Assembly (NCBI GenBank): GCA_033717875.1
Contig: JADDKJ010000030.1
Span: forward strand, 1 to 40,950
Reading direction: 5' to 3'
Origin: SBBG01 sp033717875
Lineage (GTDB): Bacteria; Pseudomonadota; Gammaproteobacteria; Ga0077554; Ga007554
DNA: 40,950 nucleotides
Position numbers and translations under genes: made by a program. This document shows, in pieces, positions 29,938 to 38,441 of this stretch (the stretch's first letter is position 1; the number at the start of each line of letters is the position of its first letter). Below the pieces are notes generated by a model. That model saw nothing but the letters and a program-made list of their open reading frames with translations. It searched no databases and was not told the origin of the DNA.

Positions 29938-30315
29938 TTGTTCGATGTTGGCTTTTGGGAGCTTGTCGTCGTGGGCGTCGTGGCCTTGCTGGTGATCGGC
30001 CCCAAGGAGCTCCCGGCGGTGATGCATAAGGTGGGGCAGTGGGTCGGTAAAACCCGCTACTTCGTCAACGCCGTGAAGACCGAGCTTGAGCGCGAAATGC
30101 ACAAGGCCGAGGAAGTGCAGCGGCGCGTTACCGAGCAGGCGGAGCTGGTCGAGCGGCACAAGAACGTCGATACTACAAAACCGGCTGTCCCCGTCGAGCG
30201 CAAGGCTGCCGATTCCGCACAACCTATTGCCGCCGCATCCAGCCATTCCAGTGCGGAACCACCGGTGATGACGCCGGCTGGTCATTCAGGCGATGTCTCA
30301 AAAACGTCTACATAG
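29938..30315 (+). CDS. tatB: Twin-arginine translocase subunit TatB
   Basis: 125 residues. FDVGFWELVVVGVVALLVIG followed by PKELPAVMHKVGQWVG is diagnostic for TatB, which with TatC recognises signal peptides. It starts with TTG at 29938, 2 bp after tatA, with AAGG upstream in the tatA end. No ATG lies in a suitable position. The C-terminal third is a low-complexity charged/Ala-Pro tail, normal for the family. It overlaps tatC by 23 bp. Confidence 0.93.
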   Translation: MFDVGFWELVVVGVVALLVIGPKELPAVMHKVGQWVGKTRYFVNAVKTELEREMHKAEEVQRRVTEQAELVERHKNVDTTKPAVPVERKAADSAQPIAAASSHSSAEPPVMTPAGHSGDVSKTST

Positions 30316-31108
30316 TTATCCGTCGCCGCCCGAGCAGCCGTTCACCTCGCATCTCATCGAGTTGCGCAACCGGTTGCTGCGCCTGCTCGCTGTCGTGGCG
30401 GTGATTTTCCTGGTGCTGGTGCCGTTTGCCAACGATCTCTATTCCCTGATCGCGCAGCCCTTGCTGAAGAGTCTTCCGGCGGGCGGCACCATGATCGCCA
30501 CGGAAGTCATCTCGCCTTTTCTGATTCCCTTCAAGTTCGCCTTCATGGCGGCGGTGTTTCTCGCCATGCCGTATGCGCTCCATCAGCTGTGGGGTTTCGT
30601 CGCGCCGGCTTTGTATCAGCGCGAGCGCCGCCTGATGCTGCCGCTGCTGGTATCCAGCGTGCTGTTGTTTTACGCCGGGATGGCATTCGCCTATTTCGTG
30701 GTTTTTCCGATGGTGTTTGGCTTCATCACCTCGGCGGCGCCGACGGGCGTGGCGGTGATGACCGATATCGGTAAATACCTCGATTTCGTCTTGATCATGT
30801 TTTTTTCCTTCGGCATGGCCTTCGAGGTGCCGATCGCCACGATCCTGGTGGTGTGGGCGGGCCTCGTCACGCCGGAGCAACTGACCGGCGCGCGCCGCTA
30901 CGTGATCGTCGGCGCCTTTATCGTCGGCATGCTTCTTACGCCGCCCGATGTCATCTCGCAGACCATGATGGCGATCCCGATGTGGCTGCTGTTCGAAGTC
31001 GGCGTGTTCTTTTCCCGCTTTTTCCTGCGCGCGGCGCAGACTTCTCATGAAGAGTCTGAGGCCGCCGTATCCCAAGGTGACGCGTCCGCCGGCAATGAGC
31101 CTAGGTAA
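30293..31108 (+). CDS. tatC: Twin-arginine translocase subunit TatC
   Basis: 271 residues with six membrane segments. TatC binds the RR motif of substrates. HLIELRNRLLR near the N-terminus, the PYALHQLWGFVAPALYQRERR block and FSFGMAFEVPI are conserved. The start is inside tatB, so translation is coupled. It is the last gene of the hisIE-tatABC operon and converges with the protease gene, from which a 59 bp palindromic repeat separates it. A likely local client is ActB1. Confidence 0.96.
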   Translation: MSQKRLHSYPSPPEQPFTSHLIELRNRLLRLLAVVAVIFLVLVPFANDLYSLIAQPLLKSLPAGGTMIATEVISPFLIPFKFAFMAAVFLAMPYALHQLWGFVAPALYQRERRLMLPLLVSSVLLFYAGMAFAYFVVFPMVFGFITSAAPTGVAVMTDIGKYLDFVLIMFFSFGMAFEVPIATILVVWAGLVTPEQLTGARRYVIVGAFIVGMLLTPPDVISQTMMAIPMWLLFEVGVFFSRFFLRAAQTSHEESEAAVSQGDASAGNEPR

Positions 31109-31116
31109 AAAACCTT

Positions 31117-31175
31117 AGAACCTGTTCAAGATCTCGATCAAGGGATGCAGTGCAAGGCAAAATTGAACAGGTTCT
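31117..31175. repeat. Short palindromic repeat, family 1 (copy 4, internally deleted)
   Basis: It begins AGAACCTGTTCAAGATCTCG and ends with the inverse TTGAACAGGTTCT. The first 46 bases match the inverse of the right arm of the 17912-18053 element with few differences, and the middle is deleted. It lies between the convergent tatC and protease genes. Its last base is the first base of the protease stop codon (31175-31177 on the minus strand), so it probably ends transcription from both sides. Confidence 0.75.
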
Positions 31176-32347
31176 TACTGCCGCTGATCCTCCCGCGGCT
31201 TGGGCCGCTCGCCGACGCGGATGGTGAGGGTGACTTCCTTGCCGTTGCGCAACCCGCTCAGGCGTGCTTCGGTGCCTGGGGCGATTCTGGAAATGGTATT
31301 GACGATTTCCCGCGCCGAAGCGACGGCCTGGTCATTGACGCGCGTGATGATGTCCCCGGCTTTCAAGCCGCCTTTGTCGGCGGGGCTGTTCGGCAATATC
31401 CCGGCGACCACCACACCCTGCGTCGCTTTCACGCCGAACGATTCGGCCAGCTCCGGCGTGAGATCCTGTGCCTCGATGCCCAGCCAGCCGCGTACCGGGC
31501 GGCCTTTTTCGATGATCTGCTGCATTACCTCCTTGGCCAGGCTGACCGGGATGGCGAAGCCGATGCCCTCCGAGCCGCCCGATCGGGAAAAGATCGCGGT
31601 GTTGATGCCGATCAGTTGCCCGGACGCGTTGATCAGCGCGCCTCCCGAATTACCGGGGTTGATGGCGGCGTCGGTCTGGATGAAATTTTCGAAGACGTTG
31701 ATCCCCAGCTCGCTGCGCTGAGTGGCGCTGACGATGCCCATGGTCACGGTTTGGCCCACGCCGAAGGGATTGCCTATCGCCAGCACCACGTCGCCTACCC
31801 GCAGCGCATCGGATTGGCCGATGGTGATGCTGGGCAGATCCGGCAGATCGATTTTCAGCACCGCCAGATCGCTCTCCGGATCGCTGCCGACAAGCCTTGC
31901 CGTAGTATCCCTGCCGTCGCGCGTCGCGACCTTGATTTCGTCGGCTTCGGCGATGACATGGTTATTGGTCAACACATAACCATCGTTGCTGATGATGACC
32001 CCTGAGCCGAGGCTGTTCTCCTGGCGCTTGCCCGGCGGTGGCAGATTGTCACCAAAGAAGCGACGGAAAAACGGGTCTTCAAGAAGAGGATTTGCCCGTT
32101 GCGTAACGGTTTTGGTGGTATAGATGCTGACCACGGCTGGCGCGGCAAACTCCACTGCGTTGCTGTAGGATGCCGGGCCGCTAGCCGGTGCGACGGCGCC
32201 GGTTGCGGCAGGCGCGCTTTCCTTGAGCTCCACCACGGGGCGTTTTTCCAGCGTCTCCGGCCGGAAAAAGAACGTCACGACAAACGCGACCGCCAATCCG
32301 ATGACGGTCGCCTCGGCAAGGAATATCAGTATTTTTCGTGTCTGCAT
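31175..32347 (-). CDS. Membrane-anchored trypsin-like protease with one PDZ domain (DegS/AlgW-like)
   Basis: 390 residues. One N-terminal membrane anchor (about 7-27) is followed by a serine protease domain with His130 (LTNNHVI), Asp160 (SDLAVLKI) and Ser234 (PGNSGGAL), then a single PDZ domain (about 285-380). An anchor plus one PDZ matches DegS/AlgW, which start the RseA/MucA cleavage cascade in response to misfolded porins, rather than DegP with two PDZ domains. No rpoE locus is in the window, so that role is inferred. It is convergent with tatC, and the stop codon overlaps the repeat described above. ATG 32345-32347 is the start. Confidence 0.9.
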   Translation of the reverse strand: MQTRKILIFLAEATVIGLAVAFVVTFFFRPETLEKRPVVELKESAPAATGAVAPASGPASYSNAVEFAAPAVVSIYTTKTVTQRANPLLEDPFFRRFFGDNLPPPGKRQENSLGSGVIISNDGYVLTNNHVIAEADEIKVATRDGRDTTARLVGSDPESDLAVLKIDLPDLPSITIGQSDALRVGDVVLAIGNPFGVGQTVTMGIVSATQRSELGINVFENFIQTDAAINPGNSGGALINASGQLIGINTAIFSRSGGSEGIGFAIPVSLAKEVMQQIIEKGRPVRGWLGIEAQDLTPELAESFGVKATQGVVVAGILPNSPADKGGLKAGDIITRVNDQAVASAREIVNTISRIAPGTEARLSGLRNGKEVTLTIRVGERPKPREDQRQ

Positions 32348-33006
32348 GGACGCTGTTAATTTGAAAATCGGGTTTCAAATCGAATTTTATAAGACTATGA
32401 TCCCTTTTGGGGAGATAAGTTTGTGGTTATAGGCTAACATAAGGTCCCATCTATTAATTTTCAATGAGGAAAAGCGAAGGTTTTGAGGTATCGCCCGTCT
32501 TTTCCGGCGGATGTCCGGCCGGAATTTCGGCCATATTTTCTCGTTGTCGGGGAGAGGCCGAAAAACTTGACATTTTGGCATTGACATACTCCATAAACTT
32601 GTTCTAGGATTCAACAAGCAGGGGTAGTTAAACATAATAAACATAGATTTAATTGCCTATTATTATTAGCCTTTTGGTTGTAAATCTAATAAAAATTGTA
32701 TGGAAATTTGCGTGAGCGCAAATTAGCTGCCGATTTAAGGTATTAAGGGTGGGTGCCAGGCAGGGTTTCTTGCTGGGTCGCTTCCTCACTTTGATTCCTC
32801 CGAAATTACAGGCGGTGTTTTGTGATCTTTACGCATGGGTGGTTGTGCGGGGCGTGACGGGCTGTTTAAGTGACGGCCGGCGCGCTGGCGAAGTTCGGGA
32901 GGGGTTCTGTAGTTTTGTGTTGCCGGGTGCCTGCTGTCAGGTGGGCGCTCCTTTCGGCAATGCTGAAATCCCGAAGTGAGTTTTGATAACAGCATCGAGG
33001 ATCAAG
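32348..33006. other. 659 bp intergenic leader upstream of the ACIII operon
   Basis: This is the longest non-coding stretch of the window. 32350-32740 is AT-rich and holds the listed promoter. 32740-33006 is more GC-rich and would form a leader of about 390 bases. TTGCCG (near 32922) and CGGCAA (near 32955) can pair. A 76-codon open frame from 32749 has no ribosome-binding site and an unconvincing composition, so no gene is called. Regulatory RNA or protein sites are possible; none is recognised. Confidence 0.5.
32581..32610 (+). promoter_or_regulatory. Probable sigma70 promoter of the ACIII operon
   Basis: TTGACA (32581-32586) and TAGGAT (32605-32610) are separated by 18 bases. This is a perfect -35 with a fair -10, the best such match in the leader. 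Transcription would begin near 32617, leaving a long 5' untranslated region before actA. Confidence 0.5.
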
Positions 33007-33642
33007 ATGTCAGTCGTTTATTCTTTTTTTTCAGGATGGGTGGATCGTTCCGGGGCCTCCATCAGTAGCCGTTTGCCGCGCTATTTGATGATGCTTTCCG
33101 GTGTTATCGCGCTGGTGCTCCTTGCCGCATCGCCTGCGCGTGCCGATGTGCCGAATGCCGTGCCGCCCAAGGGCGAACACCAGGGGAAGCATGTTGAGCA
33201 GCCCATCGAGTTTCCTCACGACATTCATGCCAATGTCAACAAGATCAACTGCATGTATTGCCATACCTATGCGCGCCGCAGCAAGGTCGCCGGCATTCCG
33301 CCGACCAGCAAGTGCATGGGGTGCCACATGGTGATCGCTACCGACAAGCCGCGCATCAAGAAGCTGACCGAATACTGGGAAAAGCGTGAGCCGCCACGTT
33401 GGAAGAAGGTGCATGACGTGCCTGACTTCGTGCATTTCACCCACGAGAAACACCTCAAGAGGTTTGTGTTCGATAACCAGGGTATGGAGGTTGATAAGGT
33501 CTCCGAGGTGTGCGCCTTCTGTCATGGCGAGGTTAAGAAGATGACGGTTGCGGAGAAGGTGAAACCGCTGAACATGGGTTTCTGCGCTCGCTGTCACGAG
33601 GCCAACAAGGGTCCGTTCGACTGCTGGAAGTGTCATAAATAA
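33007..33642 (+). CDS. actA: ACIII pentaheme cytochrome c subunit ActA
   Basis: 211 residues. A signal peptide or membrane anchor (about 25-47) is followed by five heme c motifs: CMYCH (82-86), CMGCH (103-107), CAFCH (169-173), CARCH (193-197) and CWKCH (206-210). Extra histidines (FPHDIH, FTHEKH) suit bis-His ligation. ActA carries electrons on the periplasmic side of alternative complex III, which oxidises quinol and reduces periplasmic cytochrome or passes electrons to an oxidase. ATG 33007 has a GAGG site upstream; an in-frame TTG at 32983 is rejected. First gene of the operon. Confidence 0.9.
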   Translation: MSVVYSFFSGWVDRSGASISSRLPRYLMMLSGVIALVLLAASPARADVPNAVPPKGEHQGKHVEQPIEFPHDIHANVNKINCMYCHTYARRSKVAGIPPTSKCMGCHMVIATDKPRIKKLTEYWEKREPPRWKKVHDVPDFVHFTHEKHLKRFVFDNQGMEVDKVSEVCAFCHGEVKKMTVAEKVKPLNMGFCARCHEANKGPFDCWKCHK

Positions 33643-33712
33643 CAACACAAGGGTGCGCTCGGAGTGGGTGTGCGCAGCGTTTTGGATTGCATGTTGAGGT
33701 GGGTGGTTTGCT

Positions 33713-35941
33713 ATGAGTGGTAACAATGTCAACCGCAGAGATTTCTTGAAGATCCTGGGTTGGGGCGGTGTCGGTGTGGCGGTGGCCGGTTGCGACAGGC
33801 CAACGACGGTCACTCTCGAAGAAGGCAAGGAGGAGGTCGTTGCCTACCTCCAGCCTGAGGAATATGTCATTCCCGGCGTGGGCGTTTGGTTCGCGTCAAC
33901 CTGTCAGCAATGTCCCGCAGGCTGCGCTGTGCACGGCCGTGTCCGCGAAGGTCGCGTTCTCAAGATGGAGGGCAACCCCGATTCCCCCATCAATTACGGC
34001 AAGCTGTGTCAGATGGGGCAGGCCGGATTGCAGGGTCATTACAATCCCGATCGACTGAAAAAGCCTTTGCTGCGCAAGGGTGGCACCTTGACCGAAGTGT
34101 CCTGGGAAGAGGCGATGACCCAGCTCGACCAAAAGGTCGGACCCGCTTCCGGTCTGAATGGCGAGCGTTTCGCCTGGTTTACCGGTACCGTCAGCGGACA
34201 CCAGTCGGTATTGCTGTCGGCGCATCTTGCGGCGGTGGGTTCCAAGAATCATTTTGTGCACGAAGTCATCAACGACGCCGTTGCGCGCGCCGTGAATCAG
34301 GATATGTTGGGTGAGGCCGCGCCGCGCTATCTTCTCGATCAGGCCAGGGTGGTACTGTCCTTTGGCGCCGATTTCGTCGGCACGGGCGCGTCGCCGGTGT
34401 ACTTCGCCAATACCTATGCCAAATTCCGTACCGCCACTCCGCGCGGCGTGCTGATTCAGGTTGAGCCCAAGATGACGCTCACCGGCGGCAGCGCCGATCT
34501 GTGGGTGGCGATTCGCCCTGGCACGGAAGGCGTGCTGGCGTTGGGCATCGCCAAACATCTGGTTTCTCAGGGCGTCGATGCCTCTGGCTTGCCGGAAAGC
34601 CTTCGCACACTGATCGCTGGTCACGATGCGGACAAGGTATCGAAGATTACCGGCGTTCCGCCGGATCGCATTGCGCGCATCGCCGCTCTGCTCAAGGATC
34701 GTTCACCCAGCCTGGTGCTGGCGGGCGCGTCGGCGGAAGGTCATGCCCACGGTTATCAGTCCGTCGCGGCGATCATGCTGCTCAATGTTCTGCTCGGCAA
34801 CGTCGGCAAGACCATCGTGCCGAGTGGCGCGTCGCAATTCCCGCAGATGGAAGCCAAGGCCGGCAACACGCGTGACCTGCTGGCGTTTGCCGATGCCGCT
34901 GATAAGAAGGCTCTTGATGTCGTGTTCTTCCATGGCGCCAATCCTGTCTATACCGCGCCTGCCGCGCTTGGGCTGGCGGAAAAGATCAAGAGCATTCCGT
35001 TCAAGGTGGCTTTCTCCTGTTTCCCCGACGAGACTGCGATGAGCGCGGATCTGGTGCTGCCCATTCTTTCGGCGCATGAGGACTGGGGTACCCACATGGG
35101 TGTCTACCAGCCAGAGCAAAAAAGCATCAGCATTCAGCAACCGCTGATGGAGCCTCTCTACCCCGATACCAAAGGCTTTGGCGATCTGGTGCTGACCATG
35201 CTCAAGGCGCGCAAGGCCGCGGGTTTTGAAGGGTTCGAGGATTACTACGCCTATCTGAAGAGCGCTTTCGCCGCGCTGCCTGATTCCGTGAAGGGTGACG
35301 CGGTCAGCGACGAAGACTTCTGGGGCAAGACCTTGCAGAAAGGCATTGTGAAAGTCACCACCGTCGGTGGCAGCCTCAGCGCCAAGGCGGTCGAGATCAA
35401 TCTTCCCGAGTTCAAGGAAGACAGCGCTCGCCCCTATCATTTGGTGCCTTCGGCCCGTCTCGGTATGTGGGACGGCCGGCACGCCAATCTGCCCTGGTTG
35501 CAGGAAGCTCCCGATCAGATCAGCAAGGTGGTGTGGACATCGTGGGTGGAAGTGCATCCCCAAACCGCCGCCAAGCTGGGCGTCAAGGAAGGCGATTTCA
35601 TCAAGGTCGCTTCCGAGCATGGTGCGGTCGAAGCCCAAGTCTATATCTACAAAGGCGTTCATCCCGATGTCATCGCGGTGCCGATGGGGCAGGGGCACGA
35701 AGAGTATGGGCGCTACGCCAAAGGGCGCGGCGTCAATCCGCTCAAGGTGCTCGCTCCGGTGGCCGACGCGAAGACCGGCGAGCTTGCCCTCTACGCTACC
35801 CGCGTGACCGCCGCTCACGTTGGACGCAGGGAGTTGCTTGTGAAGCTGATGGGTAACGAGACCCAGCTTGGACGCAAGATGGTTGCTACGGTCAAGGCGG
35901 ATGTGTTCAACCGCACAGAGGGTGGAAAAGATGTCGCTTAA
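33713..35941 (+). CDS. actB1: ACIII subunit ActB1, molybdopterin-oxidoreductase-like, Tat-exported
   Basis: 742 residues of the complex iron-sulfur molybdoenzyme superfamily. The N-terminus has a twin-arginine signal (NRRDFLKILGWGG) and a lipobox-like VAVAGC with Cys27. A cysteine set for a [4Fe-4S] cluster is present: Cys64, Cys67, Cys71 and Cys99. The body has the molybdopterin-binding fold regions (about 110-540) and the C-terminal MopB domain (about 590-710). In ACIII the corresponding part of ActB is structural and binds no molybdenum (family knowledge). ActB is usually one protein; here the iron-sulfur half is the separate next gene, overlapping by 11 bp. Whether the cysteine set is filled is unknown. 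A polysulfide- or sulfur-type reductase is the alternative, but actD and actF downstream argue for ACIII. Confidence 0.87.
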   Translation: MSGNNVNRRDFLKILGWGGVGVAVAGCDRPTTVTLEEGKEEVVAYLQPEEYVIPGVGVWFASTCQQCPAGCAVHGRVREGRVLKMEGNPDSPINYGKLCQMGQAGLQGHYNPDRLKKPLLRKGGTLTEVSWEEAMTQLDQKVGPASGLNGERFAWFTGTVSGHQSVLLSAHLAAVGSKNHFVHEVINDAVARAVNQDMLGEAAPRYLLDQARVVLSFGADFVGTGASPVYFANTYAKFRTATPRGVLIQVEPKMTLTGGSADLWVAIRPGTEGVLALGIAKHLVSQGVDASGLPESLRTLIAGHDADKVSKITGVPPDRIARIAALLKDRSPSLVLAGASAEGHAHGYQSVAAIMLLNVLLGNVGKTIVPSGASQFPQMEAKAGNTRDLLAFADAADKKALDVVFFHGANPVYTAPAALGLAEKIKSIPFKVAFSCFPDETAMSADLVLPILSAHEDWGTHMGVYQPEQKSISIQQPLMEPLYPDTKGFGDLVLTMLKARKAAGFEGFEDYYAYLKSAFAALPDSVKGDAVSDEDFWGKTLQKGIVKVTTVGGSLSAKAVEINLPEFKEDSARPYHLVPSARLGMWDGRHANLPWLQEAPDQISKVVWTSWVEVHPQTAAKLGVKEGDFIKVASEHGAVEAQVYIYKGVHPDVIAVPMGQGHEEYGRYAKGRGVNPLKVLAPVADAKTGELALYATRVTAAHVGRRELLVKLMGNETQLGRKMVATVKADVFNRTEGGKDVA

Positions 35942-36932
35942 TAATATATTGACCAACTGGTCCAGGTATCGGAAAGGCGCCGAAGAGGGTGGCTTCCATG
36001 AATACGAGCATCAGTGGGGGATGGTTGTCGATCTGAACAAGTGCATTGGCTGTAACGCCTGTTCGGTGGCTTGCTACGCTGAAAACAACTTGCCCGTGGT
36101 AGGTGAGACGCGTTACGCCAAGAGCCAGTTCATGAGCTGGATGCGCATTGAGCGCTACTGGGACGAGCCGGATATCGAGCCCTATCAGGCGACTCCCAGC
36201 GCCAACGTCGACGTGTGGATCGAAACCAACCCGCCCGCCGCAAAAACCGATGTGAAGCCGTCGATGCCGGGTAGTTACGCGAAGGGGTTGCTGGAACCCG
36301 GCGGACAAGGTTTCGAGGAGCGCGTTGGCGTATACGCTACCAAGGGCGAGGCGCAGGATTTCGGCGCAAGCTTCCTGCCGATGATGTGCCAGCAATGCCA
36401 TGCGGCCACCTGCGAGCCGGTTTGCCCTGTGGCGGCCACCTACCACACGCCCGACGGCTTGAACGCACAGGTATACAACCGCTGCATCGGTTCGCGTTAT
36501 TGTTCCAACAACTGTCCTTACCGCTTGCGCTATTTCAATTTCTGGTCCTACTATGAAGACGCCTGGCCCGAGCCGCTGCACATGCAGCTCAATCCCGATC
36601 TGGCTGTGCGTGACAAGGGCGTGATGGAGAAGTGCACGTTCTGTGTCCAGCGCATTCGCGTCGCGAAGGATGAGGCCAAGATGGAAAACCGCAAGGTGAG
36701 GGACGGAGAGTTTGCTACCGCCTGTGTTCAGACCTGTCCTACCGGCGCGCTGGTGTTTGGTGACATGCAGGACCCGGAAAGCAAGGTGAGCAAGCTGTGG
36801 CGCTTCCATCAGGTCGAGCAGGGCAAAACCAAGCAGAACAAGCAAAACAAGGAACTGCGTGGTTATCGGATTCTGGAAGGGTTGAATACCGATCCCAGCG
36901 TGATGTACCTGGAGCGGGTGCGCGAGGTTTGA
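35931..36932 (+). CDS. actB2: ACIII subunit ActB2, iron-sulfur protein
   Basis: 333 residues. Four cluster-binding groups are seen: Cys38/41/44/48; Cys153/156/161/165; Cys185/191/195 with Ser188 in place of the expected cysteine; and Cys235/238/265/269. This gives 15 cysteines and predicts three [4Fe-4S] and one [3Fe-4S] cluster, exactly the set known for the B2 part of fused ActB. There is no signal peptide, so it must be exported as a passenger of Tat-targeted ActB1 (inference). ATG 35931 lies within the actB1 end, with GGTGGA upstream, so translation is coupled. It would form the electron wire between quinol site and cytochromes. Confidence 0.9.
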   Translation: MSLNNILTNWSRYRKGAEEGGFHEYEHQWGMVVDLNKCIGCNACSVACYAENNLPVVGETRYAKSQFMSWMRIERYWDEPDIEPYQATPSANVDVWIETNPPAAKTDVKPSMPGSYAKGLLEPGGQGFEERVGVYATKGEAQDFGASFLPMMCQQCHAATCEPVCPVAATYHTPDGLNAQVYNRCIGSRYCSNNCPYRLRYFNFWSYYEDAWPEPLHMQLNPDLAVRDKGVMEKCTFCVQRIRVAKDEAKMENRKVRDGEFATACVQTCPTGALVFGDMQDPESKVSKLWRFHQVEQGKTKQNKQNKELRGYRILEGLNTDPSVMYLERVREV

Positions 36933-37018
36933 GGGAGGGGGGATTCCCCTTGATGGTTGTGAATTGACTGTCGCTGCGCGACGGGAATCCATTGGATCAA
37001 GTTGGTGGAAAGAACGGC

Positions 37019-38440
37019 ATGAAACACGTCAGTGAAAAAGACATTAACGAAGAGATTAAGTGGGCGCAGATTAACACGGATATTCTGCAAAGCCTGCAGA
37101 ATCCCCGTAAGGCCTACTGGGTGGCCGTCGCCGTATGTATAGCCATGCTGGCCTGCGCGGTGGTGGCGGAGGTTTACCAGTATCAGAACGGTCTGGGTGT
37201 CGCCGATCTGAACCGCCCGCACATGTGGGGGTTGTATATCGCGACCTTCATCTTCTGGATCGGCATGAGCCATTCGGGAACCCTCCTGTCGGCGATTCTG
37301 CATATCGTCCATGCCGACTGGCGTAAACCGATTTACCGCTTCGCCGAGGCGATGACGACCTTCTCGCTGATGACCGCGGGTTTCTTCCCCATGATCCACC
37401 TGGGGCGCATGTGGAACCTGTACTGGGTTATCCCCTATGTGACCGATCGCGGTATCTGGCCCAACTTCCGTTCGCCGCTGGTGTGGGATGCCTTCGCCAT
37501 CACCACCTACCTCACCTCGTCGGCGGTGTTCCTGTTCATCGGCATGATCCCTGATCTGGCGATCTGCCGCGACAACTCCACGGGCTGGCGCAAGAAGCTT
37601 TACAGTGTGCTGTCGCTGGGCTGGCAGGGCACCGATCGCCAATGGCGCAACTTCCGCAAGACCTATATGCTGATGGCCTGCTTCCTGATTCCGTTGGCGG
37701 TGTCGGTGCATTCGATCGTGTCGTCCGACTTCGCCATGTCGATCATGCCGGGTTGGCACGTCACCAGCTTCCCGCCCTACTTCGTGGCGGGTGCGTTGTA
37801 TTCCGGTTGCGCGTCGATCATCACGCTGTTCATCATCCTGCGCTACTTCTTCCGCTGGGAGGAGTACATGACGATGGCCATCCACGAGAAGATCTGCAAG
37901 CTGACCTTCGCCATCGCCATGGTGTGGACCTATCTGAACCTGGTCGAGTTCGGCGCCACTTGGTACGGCCATGATCCGGTGGCCAAGGAAGTGCTGATTT
38001 CCAAGTTCGTGGGACCGTTCGCACCGTTCTTCTGGGCAATGCTGTTCTTCGGTTCGGTGTTGCCGTTCGCGCTGGCCTTCGAGAAGTCGCGCCGCAACCT
38101 GCCATGGATGTTCGTGGTGTCGTTGCTGCTCAACGTTGGCATGTGGCTGGAACGTTGGATGATCGTCGGCCCGACCCTGTCTCATGCCTACGGGCCGGAG
38201 TCCTGGAACTTCCTGTGGCCAAGCATCGTTCAGTGGGCGATCGTGTTCGGCAGCTTTGGCTGGTTTGGCCTGTTGTTCCTGATCTTTGTCAAAGTGGTGC
38301 CGGCGGTTTCGATGTACGAGGTCAAGGAAATGGTCTTCCATCGCCGCAGAGAGGCCAATCCTGAACTGGCGGCGCAATTCCATAGACGTATTACAGACGC
38401 GCAGTCTGTGACCGCCAAGCCAGGCATAGAAGGGGCATAA
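37019..38440 (+). CDS. actC: ACIII membrane subunit ActC (NrfD/PsrC-like)
   Basis: 473 residues with about ten membrane helices of the NrfD/PsrC family, which carries the quinol site. HMWGLYIATFIFWIGMSHSGTLLSAILH and MPGWHVTSFPPYFVAGALYSG (read as short blocks: FWIGMSHSG, MPGWHVTSF) are typical, as is the ATTMAIHEKICKL-like cytoplasmic loop at about 285-297. ATG 37019 has a GGTGGA site upstream; a TTG at 36992 is rejected. It follows actB2 by 86 bp and precedes actD by 1 bp. Together with ActF it forms the membrane base of the complex. Confidence 0.9.
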   Translation: MKHVSEKDINEEIKWAQINTDILQSLQNPRKAYWVAVAVCIAMLACAVVAEVYQYQNGLGVADLNRPHMWGLYIATFIFWIGMSHSGTLLSAILHIVHADWRKPIYRFAEAMTTFSLMTAGFFPMIHLGRMWNLYWVIPYVTDRGIWPNFRSPLVWDAFAITTYLTSSAVFLFIGMIPDLAICRDNSTGWRKKLYSVLSLGWQGTDRQWRNFRKTYMLMACFLIPLAVSVHSIVSSDFAMSIMPGWHVTSFPPYFVAGALYSGCASIITLFIILRYFFRWEEYMTMAIHEKICKLTFAIAMVWTYLNLVEFGATWYGHDPVAKEVLISKFVGPFAPFFWAMLFFGSVLPFALAFEKSRRNLPWMFVVSLLLNVGMWLERWMIVGPTLSHAYGPESWNFLWPSIVQWAIVFGSFGWFGLLFLIFVKVVPAVSMYEVKEMVFHRRREANPELAAQFHRRITDAQSVTAKPGIEGA

Positions 38441-38441
38441 C

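Noticed and set aside
32749..32979. Possible 76-residue protein in the ACIII leader
   Set aside because: No ribosome-binding site, no recognisable features, and an ordinary chance length in GC-rich sequence.
33713..36932. Polysulfide or tetrathionate reductase instead of ACIII
   Set aside because: A pentaheme cytochrome, DUF3341, a monoheme cytochrome and a second NrfD-like subunit in this order are specific to ACIII.
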